Source of the DNA: Euperipatoides rowelli | Taxonomy: Eukaryota > Onychophora > Udeonychophora > Euonychophora > Peripatopsidae | NCBI GenBank assembly: GCA_003024985.2 | Contig: PXIH01S0015853.1 | Reading direction: 5' to 3' (one strand) | Length of the DNA: 14,275 nt | Part shown: positions 1 through 7,574 of the stretch, piece by piece | How positions within the stretch are numbered: position 1 is the first letter of the stretch | Layout of the letters: every line of letters begins with the position of its first letter | Notes under the pieces: generated by a model | Seen by the model: only the letters and a program-made list of their open reading frames with translations | Database searches by the model: none | Told to the model about the DNA's origin: nothing | Program-made: the position numbers and the translations under genes

Positions 1-546
1 TTTAAGGAAATTTCATTTGTTTTCTTTTTTAATTTAATATAAACAATCAGTTGAAATTTAAAATAAGTTGCTTGTTTGATTGTTCTAAGGAGTAATGGAG
101 TGACCCAAGTTTATAGTAGATTAGTATCATTTTTTTAAAAATATATTACCGGTACTAAAAACAATCAATAATCAAAATTACAATATTTGTCCATAATTTA
201 TAATTTCGAACATTTAGTTTATTTTATAATTTACACCCACCCACCCCCACTAAGAGAATTGACCATGAAATGACCTTCTACAAAATTTTTGTTCACCCCT
301 TTCCCCTGTGGAATTTTTGAAAGAGTAGATCGCAGATAGGTTTCTACTGTCAAAGTAGATTTTATGTAAAAATTAGTTGCCATTCCTATCTATAAGATGC
401 TGTAAAAGATGACATAATCACTCTTTTATAACATTGTATAAAACTTAGATTTTTAACACCTTTTTAAATGAAATAAGAAAATTTATGAATTAAACATATT
501 TTTTTTTATATAAAAATTGATAAAGTTGAAAAAAGAAAAATCATTT
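1..546. other. AT-rich non-coding stretch
   Basis: No open frame of note on either strand. It contains a C-rich run on the plus strand at about 235-249, a TACCGGTA palindrome at 147-154, and poly-A/T tracts. The compositional change near 550 marks the edge of the transposase relic that follows. Confidence 0.6.
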
Positions 547-767
547 TTAAAAAGCGTAGCACCATAGTTTGTGGCAAAATGGAGGTAAAGTCAAAGTTTT
601 ATTACGATTAAAATGCACTTCTACATGAGCGCCGTTCATTGCCCGGAGCACATCTAGGCTCTATTCAATTTCTATGTTTTGTCCAGGATCTCTTTGGAGA
701 GAAGCACAATAGTGTCCGTTAGCCGCATTTTCAATGTTGTAACATCCGGCACTGAATACACTTTATC
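547..767 (-). pseudogene. Tc1/mariner-type transposase relic, C-terminal end
   Basis: The minus strand reads DKVYSVPDVTTLKMRLTD from 767 down to about 700, the spacing and wording of the helix that follows the FFLWG motif in Tc1/mariner-superfamily transposases. After a frame change near 670-690 it reads SLDVLRAMNGAHVEV (down to 616), matching the family's usual C-terminal 'R.D.C....G.H.E' ending, then runs to a TAA at 547-549. At least one frame change and in-frame stops (TAG codons near the junction) make it non-functional. The catalytic DDE core is absent, so only about the last 70 residues survive. G+C rises clearly over this block compared with its flanks, as expected for transposase-derived DNA. 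The superfamily call is by motif recognition, not alignment; the exact family is unknown. Confidence 0.65.
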
Positions 768-1458
768 ATAGAAATAACTAGTGACAGAAAAAAACTTTGT
801 GTTTTGCCAGATTCCATCAATTTTCAATTTTGTTAAATCTAATTAGTTTTTCTTGGACAGGTACAACTCATCAATCAATACTTAATAATAATAAAGTTAA
901 TCAATCCAATTAAAAATAAAAATTTAATGAAGCAAACTTTAAACAAAGTTAATGACATGTTTTAGCAGGTTATCGCCAATCTTTGATAAATAGAATAATA
1001 ATTAACTTTATCAGCAGACATCAATAACCCGAGACAGTTATATTGACCTAACAACCAAGATTTATGTTATCAATTAAACCAAATCAAAATGATCTTAAAT
1101 ATGAATGACTAGTACTTAATGATAAAAAATTTAAAAGGAAAAAAAAAAAAAATTAAATGAATTTCATTCTAGATTATCAAGTGCAATGAACTTATCAAAT
1201 CAAAAATAGTTGAAGATAAAATTAGAATTACCATATTTATATAAATAGAATTAACACATTTAAAGAGTTTAGTTTGAACTTTTAAATAGGTCATTGTATA
1301 AGTAGAAATTAATACAAAGTAACTAAAATTCAATGTCAAATGTCATTTTCTGAACATTTGCATTGTATAAAATGATTCTCAACAGATTACATGGCGGAAT
1401 GGTGCTAGTTAAGAAAATAATAATTCTTAAGAAAATTGTGTTTTATTTCTTTCTCTAG
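768..1458. other. AT-rich non-coding stretch
   Basis: I see no coding frame, RNA gene or bounded repeat here. It has a poly-A tract near 1139-1152 and a small perfect stem (TTAAGAA/TTCTTAA, about 1412-1433) that AT-rich DNA can produce by chance. Confidence 0.6.
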
Positions 1459-1521
1459 TCATCCAGAAGCAGAGAAATGGGAAACCATAACATTTTCACC
1501 ACAGTATATAAAAATAATAAG
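1459..1521 (+). other. Candidate 63-nt internal exon (weak)
   Basis: A good splice acceptor (TTTATTTCTTTCTCTAG, ending at 1458) precedes a 63-base open block of 21 codons that reads SSRSREMGNHN and onward. It ends in AAG before a GT at 1522-1523. The acceptor fits the animal consensus well. The donor, GTACCA, is poor. The frame stays open past the donor to about 1580, so the 3' boundary is not forced. I do not recognise the peptide. It may be chance in AT-rich DNA. Confidence 0.2.
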
Positions 1522-1888
1522 GTACCAGTAATAAAAATAAACATAGAATTTAATTACATAATTTTGTACCTGAGTAAATAGATACACCCCATGTACAATA
1601 AACATCCATTCAAATAATGGAATTAGTGTTTAATTATGCAAATTTTAAAAATGCAAAAGCAGCCTGCAATAATATTAATAAAGGCAGATAGGTTTTATTG
1701 TGAATACAACTATTATCAGTGTCAAAAAGTTAAAAATGAGTACTTATTTTGTCTTTAATTAATTAAAGTGTTTACTTATTGCTATTTTATATTTGGAAAG
1801 TTGGAGTCATGAATAATAATACTCATTATTATTACTATTACCAGTCAACTAAAGTATTATTACACCATTCTATTAAAGTATGGTATTA

Positions 1889-1896
1889 CTATTACC
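1889..1896. repeat. Left 8-bp target-site duplication of hAT-like element
   Basis: CTATTACC directly abuts the CAG at 1897. The matching copy, CTATTACA, lies at 2459-2466. Seven of eight bases agree. Eight-base target duplications are the hallmark of hAT transposition. Confidence 0.65.
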
Positions 1897-2458
1897 CAGA
1901 GCTTAAAAATCCCAGGCACCAAGGAGCCAGTGGCGCATAGAAATTACGCCCTGGCGATCAAAAAAATGTTTAAAAAAAATTAGGCTAAATTCGTTTTTAT
2001 TTTCATTACAATTAAATCAAAATTATCTAACTGTTGAGTTAAGAACAACTTTCTTTACTACCCATGATTATATTATATTGCAAAATTATTATTTAATAAC
2101 TTGTATCCTCTTAAGTAGACTATGAAACCTTAAATAATGTACAGGAAAATTTTTTAAAAAATTACATTTTAATACTGTTCGCTAAACTTTCTAGTTTACT
2201 AAATTCTCAGAAATCAAATTGATGATAATATTTTGGGCGAAAGAATTTTAATATTTTCCATTTGTTTATTTCAGAATACTTCAGCGTAACTACAGTATTA
2301 GCCCTTGCCTGAGAATGTTGGATTAGAATTTAATCACCTCTCTAATTATCTGTTATGTTTCATATTTACAGCATTAAAAGTGGGAGAATTTTATGAAATA
2401 GCTGGCGCCTACAAATTTTAGCTGGCACCTGTGCAATGAATATATTTTTCAACCCCTG
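1897..2458. mobile_element. Non-autonomous hAT-like DNA transposon (MITE), 562 bp
   Basis: The left end begins CAGAGCTTAAAAATC. The right end, read on the other strand, begins CAGGGGTTGAAAAAT, so 12 of 15 bases agree and both start with the CAG typical of hAT ends. A second conserved block follows, CAGGCACC on the left and CAGGTGCC on the right, offset by about ten bases. Near-identical 8-bp duplications flank the ends. Subterminal GC-rich words (GGCGCC, GCCAG/CTGGC) occur near both ends, as expected for transposase-binding repeats, and the left ones can fold into a short stem at about 1928-1960. The interior is AT-rich without a transposase frame, so the element would have needed a partner to move. 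Terminal divergence suggests an old insertion. Assignment to hAT rests on end sequence and duplication length only. Confidence 0.72.
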
Positions 2459-2466
2459 CTATTACA
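2459..2466. repeat. Right 8-bp target-site duplication of hAT-like element
   Basis: CTATTACA directly follows the terminal CTG of the element and matches the left copy at seven of eight bases. Confidence 0.65.
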
Positions 2467-4036
2467 AATAGTACTACTTTTTTTATAACTGTTTATATTG
2501 CTAATTCCTACTATTTTTGTTTTTTTAATCTATATTGTATGTTTATGTTAAGCATTACTGATTTCCAGTTAATTTGCTTCTGGGTGTCTAACTAGTGCCA
2601 TTATAATTAAAAAAAAAAAAACATTTATACAGCACCAACTTTCAGGATGCAAAATTTGATATGAAGTTTGACTACGGTACTTAGTATATGGTAATTTTTT
2701 CTTTATGCTGTATGTCGACATCTAAATGTGAAACTACTTTAACATTCCTTGCGGTTTATTAAAGTTATATTTATCTCTTGTAATTACTGAATTACAGTAA
2801 TAGATATGATAATACAATCTTAATATTTTTTTTTGCTTCCTCTTTTCTTTATTACAGGTGTATATTTTTATAATAAAGGTAGGAATATATATTTTTATCA
2901 TTGAAAATTATCACACTTCTAATTGTTTTTTTTATTATTATGAAATAAATAAATGAACAACAATGAAAAGCTTACATAGAAATAGTCTGTTATTTTTACG
3001 ATGAAAAAACAACAACAATGCAAATAAATGGGATAAAGACTTACTGTATACTGGTTTTAGCCATTTTGGCATTCAGCCGGAAATATAAAAGCAGTGAAGA
3101 TGTTTTTTATTGTTTTTGTTATAATTATTACTACTAGGCCTACTCCTATTACCGTAATAATAAAATTAATATTTTATTGTTTTATTACTGTAAATGCCTA
3201 TCAAGTGAATCCCTCCTTTTTTATTTCATGCTGTAAGTTATAATGTTGCGCTATCACAGAATAACATCACCATCATCACTCTACTGTTTTAGTTAATTTA
3301 AAGAAAATTCAGACTCTCGCTCAGTATGAGCAACTCACCCATTTTTGTTCATTTAAAGCATTTTACAGTATATTATGTCTATGCAAGTGCACCCCCAACA
3401 ATATTAGACCCTGATGCTACATTTTGTGTGGTATCATTATTTGAAATCATAAATCATGGTATACAGCAGGGTAAGCATATCATCTGACTTTCTAACTAAA
3501 ACATTGTGCCATTCAACTAGACGAAACTTCCGGCATCATTATAACAGGTGGGCTCTTGAATATGAAATATGTTAATTCTGTTTGATTGCTTGAATGAAAA
3601 TATAATAAACAATATAAAATGTAATAAATATATTGCAGACTAGACTATCTAAATCTTGAATAACTTATACTAAATATTTTTTAGTTGCTATAAATGCTTT
3701 AAAATTATTGGTCTATAATCATTTATAAAAATTCACAAGCAATGAAAGTTGATTACCAGCTACCAATAGAACAATGGTGTTTCATTTATTTTGTGTAGGT
3801 GGATTGATTCGATCAATTTAATAATGTTTGAATTAGAATCAATATAATGTTCCAATACATTTCCTGATTAACTGACCACTAAAAGTGCTTGGGTCCAAAA
3901 TTTGGATAATAGTTTTATGAGTGCCATGAAATCTAGTTAGCATGGGCCTAAGTGTAGCCTAAGCTGGTTTATACAGTACTATAAAATCTAAAAACATTTG
4001 AGACATCCATCATAAAACTACCATGTCATGTCAACA
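2467..4036. other. AT-rich stretch with only weak exon-like signals
   Basis: No sizeable coding frame is present. Isolated signals include the possible microexon at 2858-2878, a TATAAAAG near 3085, an ETS-like CCGGAAGT on the minus strand near 3530, and good donor-like sites at 3043-3044 (minus, GTAAGT) and about 3470 (plus, GTAAGC). None has a matching set of partners, so I leave this stretch unassigned. Around 3300-3550 base composition is more balanced than the surroundings. Confidence 0.5.
2858..2878 (+). other. Candidate 21-nt microexon (weak)
   Basis: A long pyrimidine tract (2827-2852, mostly T and C) ends in TTACAG at 2857. It is followed by 21 bases, then AAG with GTAGGA as donor at 2879. 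The 21 bases are seven codons and keep the frame. The acceptor is among the best in the window and the donor fits the consensus at most positions. A single microexon without neighbours cannot be proved from sequence, and AT-rich DNA yields such pairs by chance. Confidence 0.2.
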
Positions 4037-4345
4037 TAGGTTGCACCAAGAGGGAGAGAAACAAACTTACTGGAATATTGAAACTCAATAATTTTGTGCT
4101 ATTTAACTAAACTTACATCCAGCTTCTTGACTGTTTTAATGTCTATAATAGTAGTTGAATAGATTCTATCATGACATAACCCCACAGGAAAAACTCTAGT
4201 AGGGATATGTACTGTGATCATGTTAGCCATAGTGTTGGTCCATCCCAACACCATTATCTGTCGGGAATTATGTCATTAAGGAAACCTCTAACAGCTATTA
4301 CCCAATGTAGTGGCGCATCATCCTGCTAGAAAATCATCCAAGGTT
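4037..4345 (-). pseudogene. Tc1/mariner-superfamily transposase relic, catalytic-core and C-terminal part
   Basis: One minus-strand frame runs from about 4345 to 4168. It contains QDDAPLHWVIAVRGFLND (from 4325), which matches the 'QQDGAPxH..VR.FL' block holding the second catalytic aspartate of DDE/D transposases. It then has DGPTLW (usual GP..WP) and LEFFLWGYV (4171-4200), the conserved motif after the third acidic residue. Stops occur at 4326-4328 (TAG just before QDD), in the DR-W gap and where RSPDLTP is expected, so the third catalytic residue is lost. The frame then shifts; from 4143 down it reads DIKTVKK and, after one more stop, SLPLGATYVD near 4040-4060, the usual distance to the C-terminus. 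The N-terminal DNA-binding region and first aspartate are not visible. The order and spacing of four motifs make the superfamily call firm; the exact family is open. A TACAGTAC at 3972 could be its terminal repeat. Confidence 0.78.
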
Positions 4346-4606
4346 AGAACTCGTCCAACTTTTTTTTTGCATAGAGCCTTTTTACTAGGATTTTATTAAC
4401 TTGCATTGTTTGTTTTCTGGGTCAAATCTTGCGATCGATTTTTCACCCATTCACTTTATCCAATTGACTTGAAATTTGGCATATAGGTTCATTTCCGGGA
4501 AAAATACAATAATCAGTCATAATTAATGGTGTAATTTTATTACGGTAATAAATTAAAAAAATGAATTATAACTTACAGTAGCCTATGTTGATTACTGAAT
4601 GATCGT
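4346..4606. other. Unassigned island upstream of the transposase relic
   Basis: Between about 4420 and 4500 the composition is more balanced and reads like part of a dispersed repeat. The minus strand has a broken frame with MNLYAKFQVNWIK followed by a stop. It lies where the N-terminal half of the adjacent transposase would be, but I cannot match it to that family. The rest is AT-rich with nothing clear. Confidence 0.3.
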
Positions 4607-4652
4607 AAAGGGCGCTCACTAGACAAGAATAAAGGGCGCTCACTAGACAAGA
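4607..4652. repeat. Two exact tandem copies of a 22-bp word, 24-bp period
   Basis: AAAGGGCGCTCACTAGACAAGA occurs at 4607-4628 and again at 4631-4652, separated by AT. Its reverse complement, with small changes, ends the right arm of the foldback at about 4982-5000, so this word marks the outer edge of the repeated unit. Confidence 0.95.
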
Positions 4653-5119
4653 GTCTTGTGCAATTTTTTTTCCATTATAAAGACTAAAAATGGTTAAATA
4701 AAATATATGTAAAAACATTTTTAAAAACCATACTTTTATCTAAAATGCACAAAAAAGTAGAAAATAATTTTGGCCAGCTACCAACTTATATGACTAAAAA
4801 TAAAAAAGTGTGGAACACTCAATATTTTAACAGCCCACGCTTTTCTATTTTTAGTCCTATAATTCTGTAGCTGCCCAAAGTTATTTTCTATTTTTTAGTG
4901 CATTATAGATAATAAACATGGTTTTTAAAAATGTTTTTTCATGTATTTTAGTAAACTGTTTTTAGTCTTTAGTGCCATTTACTCTTGTCTAGTGGGCACC
5001 CCACACCTTTTTATTTTTAGTCATATGTCTGTAGCTTCACAAAATTATTTTCTACTTTTTAGTGCATTTTAATTTTTAGATAAAAACATGTTTTTTAAAA
5101 ATGTTTTTTCATACATTTT
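4607..5119. mobile_element. Three-arm foldback repeat cluster (one inverted and two tandem units)
   Basis: The left arm (4631-4813) and the middle arm (4835-5000) are imperfect reverse complements around a 21-base spacer (4814-4834). Shared landmarks include CACTAGACAAGA, AAAGACTAAAAA, ACATTTTTAAAAACCAT, TAGAAAATAA, CAGCTAC and GACTAAAAATA, in the same order. A third copy (5001-5119) starts directly where the middle arm ends and runs in the same direction, keeping CCACACC, TTATTTTTAGTCATAT, AATTATTTTCTACTTTTTAGTGCATTTT and the TTTTTAAAAATGTTTTTTCAT part, but lacks the outer CTAGACAAG end. The third copy resembles the left arm more than the middle arm in places. There is no coding frame. It could be a foldback or MITE with long inverted repeats, or a satellite-like unit with one inverted copy. 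Flanking target duplications are not evident. Confidence 0.72.
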
Positions 5120-5134
5120 GGATTCTGTCAAGTA

Positions 5135-5389
5135 CAGTACCCTATTGTTACCGGTGCGACACTATTAACAAACAATAACAACTTTATATGTTTGTTTAGT
5201 TTATTATTATCAAGAACATTGATGATGGTGCACATAAAGGTTGCATCAGGAGGGAGAGAAACACAAAGTGATACATATAACGATTTTTTAAAATGATTTT
5301 TCATAATGAAAAGACTTTATGAACACCTTATATTTGTTTTTCATTTTAATAAACTTTATTCAAATGCAAACTATATGACTACTATACTG
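5135..5389 (-). mobile_element. Possible short Tc1/mariner-like fragment with transposase tail
   Basis: A 30-base block at 5237-5266 matches 4037-4066, the C-terminal end of the other transposase relic, at about 25 of 30 positions; its minus-strand reading is VSLPPDATF. Downstream in that orientation lies CAGTACCCTATTG next to a TA (5133-5134), like the TA target and CAGT start of Tc1/mariner ends. On the other side ACTG followed by TA (5386-5391) could be the opposite end, giving about 255 bp. Ends match over only five bases, so the boundaries are a guess. The shared 30-base block is the solid part. Confidence 0.35.
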
Positions 5390-5394
5390 TATAT

Positions 5395-5515
5395 CAACAT
5401 TATCCCAAGGGGTGAATTTAAGGCTGAGGGCCTTGATATAAAAGGGCGGTCTAGGGTAATTCAGCCCCAAGAGGGATCCACGGACATGCCCCTTGTGCAA
5501 ATTTAGGGTGCAAAG
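5395..5515. other. G+C-richer island, probable dispersed-repeat fragment
   Basis: Composition changes sharply for about 120 bases, with words such as GGGCGG, CAGCCCC and GGATCC. A plus-strand frame (66 codons from 5306) crosses it and reads EGLDIKGRSRVIQPQEG here, but its upstream half is plain AT-rich sequence with no coding look. I do not recognise the fragment. It resembles a piece of a mobile element or retained exon rather than an intact gene. Confidence 0.25.
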
Positions 5516-5639
5516 TACTTTTTTTTATTATTGCTTACGAGAATAATTTTTGACGAATTAAGTTATTATCTTTAGTATTTCATGTTAAATAAAAAACAAA
5601 AGAACACAATGTTTAATGGAACACAGTGATAAGCTGAGC

Positions 5640-5657
5640 AAAAAAAAAAAAAAAAAA
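5640..5657. repeat. Poly-A tract (18 bases)
   Basis: It lies immediately before the small foldback repeat at 5658. It may be a retroposed tail or simple slippage. Confidence 0.9.
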
Positions 5658-5838
5658 TTAGCCATTTGCTAATTATAAGTAGACAAAATTTAGCAAAAAT
5701 ATGATGTTCATAGCCAAATAAATTTTAATATTAAAATTTACATTATTCAGTGGAATTTAAAAATACATAAATAGCATTTTGGCTAATTATGCTTAGCCAA
5801 AAATTGGTAAATATTCAGAAATATTAGCATTTGGCTAA
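5658..5838. repeat. Small foldback repeat, ~180 bp
   Basis: TTAGCCATTTGCTAAT at 5658-5673 is the reverse complement of 5823-5838 at 14 of 16 positions. Inside, the TAGCC/GGCTA word recurs several times in both directions, including the perfect hairpin at 5777-5802 and a second stem TAGCATTT/AAATGCTA at about 5825-5845. No frame is coded. It looks like a MITE or a simple nested palindrome. Confidence 0.5.
5777..5802. repeat. Perfect 10-bp stem, 6-base loop
   Basis: TTTTGGCTAA, then TTATGC, then TTAGCCAAAA. The stem is exact. It lies inside the foldback repeat and has no T-run placement to suggest a transcription terminator. Confidence 0.9.
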
Positions 5839-6065
5839 AATGCTAGTAACAGACCCTGAGAGAATATTACCGGTAGGCCTAATATAAAATTGGGTGGCTT
5901 ATTTATATTTTGATATACATTTCAATAAAAAAAAATACATAAATAAATTTTAAAAAATTATTTTTTTGCCCCCAAAATTTAAAATGTTTATACAACATTA
6001 ATAGCAATAAGCTATAGCCTACATCTTTAGGATAATTTTTTTCTTTTCGAATTTTTGTTACAGCA

Positions 6066-6182
6066 GTACCTGTCAAGAAAAGGCCTCGATATCAAGTGTT
6101 GTCTTCGACACCCTTAAATACCCCCATCCTGTTTCGGTTGCATTATAAGTTAATACTTAATAATAATAAACAAATCATATAG
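6066..6182 (+). other. Candidate terminal coding exon
   Basis: A strong acceptor (a T-rich tract with CTTTTC, then TTTTTGTTACAG ending at 6063) is followed by an open frame from 6066 to a TAG at 6180-6182. It reads VPVKKRPRYQVLSSTPLNTP and about 18 more residues. The basic KKRPR cluster would suit a nuclear localisation signal. Two AATAAA sequences lie about 125-140 bases after the stop. A competing frame, from CAG at 6064, reads QYLSRKGLDIKCCLRHP before stopping at 6117, so the frame is not certain. The last ten or so codons are AT-rich and may not be coding. No upstream exon can be assigned with confidence. The minus-strand exon candidate 400 bases away would belong to another gene, so the two calls compete. 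Confidence 0.3.
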
Positions 6183-6304
6183 AACAGTATATTGTACTTT
6201 CTTAAGTATTTAATTAAAATATTTTTGTATTGACAAGTTGGAGGATTTTATTGCAGAACATTTATTTACATTCCAGACACAGATCTAAGGTGTTTTAATA
6301 CTGT

Positions 6305-6321
6305 AATAAAAACTGAATAAA
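6305..6321 (+). promoter_or_regulatory. Paired AATAAA polyadenylation signals
   Basis: AATAAA occurs at 6305-6310 and 6316-6321, a suitable distance after the stop of the preceding candidate exon. The hexamer is common by chance in DNA this AT-rich, so the position is the only support. Confidence 0.2.
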
Positions 6322-6586
6322 ATTTCAAAGTAGATAACAAAATTCATAAATGGTTTTTAATATGTAAGTCTATTTATTTCATAACAAATATTTTATTCAC
6401 TAATTATAAATACATGGAAATTTATTATGAATTGCAACACATTTATATTATTTGTAAAAAAAAAAATGTGATATCAAATTATGCAACCAGGTTTTGTTAT
6501 CCTATTTTATCTTGTAGGATCAGGAATAAACCTGAAGTCTTATTTCAAAGTTAATTGTGAAGAAAGTGCTATTTCTATCCAATTAC

Positions 6587-6646
6587 CTGCAGTTTCCTTT
6601 CTTTCCTGGCTACAGTCTTTTTGAGTTCTGCTATCTTTTGCTGTAA
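6587..6646 (-). CDS. Candidate 60-nt internal exon encoding a coiled-coil segment
   Basis: On the minus strand a textbook acceptor (CCTTGTTTGTACTTTCAG, AG at 6647-6648) precedes 60 bases that end in CTGCAG. A GTAATT donor follows (6585-6586 are its GT). The exon is 20 codons in phase 0: LQQKIAELKKTVARKERKLQ. Leucine, isoleucine, valine and leucine sit at heptad-like spacing among lysines, arginines and glutamates, the pattern of a parallel coiled coil. Codon composition is far less AT-rich than the flanks, and it sits within a 64-codon open frame whose outer parts look intronic. Coiled coils of this kind follow the DNA-binding domain in many THAP-domain and P-element-related proteins, but this is only one of many families that would fit. 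Partner exons were not found. The gene would continue toward lower coordinates. Confidence 0.5.
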
Positions 6647-7511
6647 CTGAAAGTACAAACAAGGAGAAATCATTATATTTGAAGATGTCTGCTAAGAATT
6701 CTTTGATCGAACTGACATTTAATATTGGCACCATTTAAATCTACAATAATGACATTCTTATCATATCAGCATTGTAGGATACCCAAGGATAAAGTTCAAT
6801 TGCTGTCTTAAACTGATTTTGGCCTGTTTTATTTTTAAGCTAGTTGTATAGAATTAATTCATCTTATACTATTAAGATAGGCTAATCCAGATAATTTTTA
6901 AAAAAGAAAAGGGTAAAAAAAAAAATGTTTGCTAATAGCCTAATTACATTTAAATATTTTCTTGACAGTATGAGTTTGGATTTAAATCCAGTATTTAGAC
7001 TTAATACCGGTATTAAATAGTTGCATTATTGTTCATAGTTTTAATTACCGTAATTAAGTTACAAAGAAAATATGATTATAAAAATTCATGTAGAATTTGC
7101 AAATAAATGACATTAAGGTTTTCATTAATAAAATTCGAAAGGTTGGCAAAACTTTTAGTAAAAAAAATAATAATAATGATGTTACAATTTAGGCTAATGT
7201 TTAGCCTAAGTCCTTACATAACTTAAATAAAAAATAACTGTAAAAAAAAAAATACGGTACAGGTAACCTAAGACATAATGTAATTTTTTTTTGTGAATCA
7301 AATTAGGTCAATAATATAATGTTTGATTATCCTATAATTTAAAACACATAGCCTATAGGCCTACACACACAAAAAAAAAAAAAATCAAATAAAAAAACTT
7401 TAACATCAGAGCACATCTATAATCCCTTATCTTATTGTTATCATTACTTATCTATTATGATTGAAACAAAAATATAGTTCAAGGATTGAATGCCAGTAGC
7501 CTACCCTTCAG
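6647..7511. other. AT-rich, intron-like stretch
   Basis: No convincing coding. It contains the 16-bp palindrome at 7001-7016, a TAGGCCTA at 7356-7363, a short CA run near 7365 followed by poly-A, and scattered AGCCTA words. Confidence 0.6.
7001..7016. repeat. Perfect 16-bp palindrome around TACCGGTA
   Basis: TTAATACCGGTATTAA is its own reverse complement. The core TACCGGTA also occurs at 147-154, 5868-5875 and 8072-8079. Confidence 0.95.
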
Positions 7512-7574
7512 GCTGTCAGGATTGGGAAATGGCCAAACAAAACACTTAGAAGGCAGATCATGGCAGAATATACG
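7512..7574 (+). other. Candidate 63-nt internal exon, or first coding exon
   Basis: A moderate acceptor (TAGCCTACCCTTCAG ending at 7511) and a perfect donor (ACG then GTAAGT at 7575) bound 63 bases with balanced composition. The frame AVRIGKWPNKTLRRQIMAEY and one more codon is fully open. So is the next frame, LSGLGNGQTKHLEGRSW, so the reading is ambiguous. An ATG at 7560 with A at -3 and G at +4 could also start a protein MAEYT before the donor, making this a first coding exon. The minus strand over the same block is open too, about 42 codons down to a stop near 7477, which weakens the case and may point to a repeat-derived fragment. I do not recognise any of the peptides. Confidence 0.3.

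Noticed and set aside
3045-3072. Possible minus-strand first exon (ATG followed by a perfect GTAAGT donor)
   Set aside because: Only seven to ten codons with nothing else to support a gene; similar ATG-plus-donor pairs occur near 590, 3470, 8811 and 9242, so chance is likely.
3084-3092. TATAAAAG as a core promoter
   Set aside because: TATA-like words are expected in DNA this AT-rich, and no transcript start or coding frame follows.
4232-4251. Perfect 7-bp stem GTGTTGG/CCAACAC
   Set aside because: It falls inside the decayed transposase coding region and is explained by that sequence.
5306-5506. 66-codon plus-strand open frame
   Set aside because: The first half is plain AT-rich sequence and the second crosses a GC-richer repeat-like island; no recognisable domain or splice support as a single gene.
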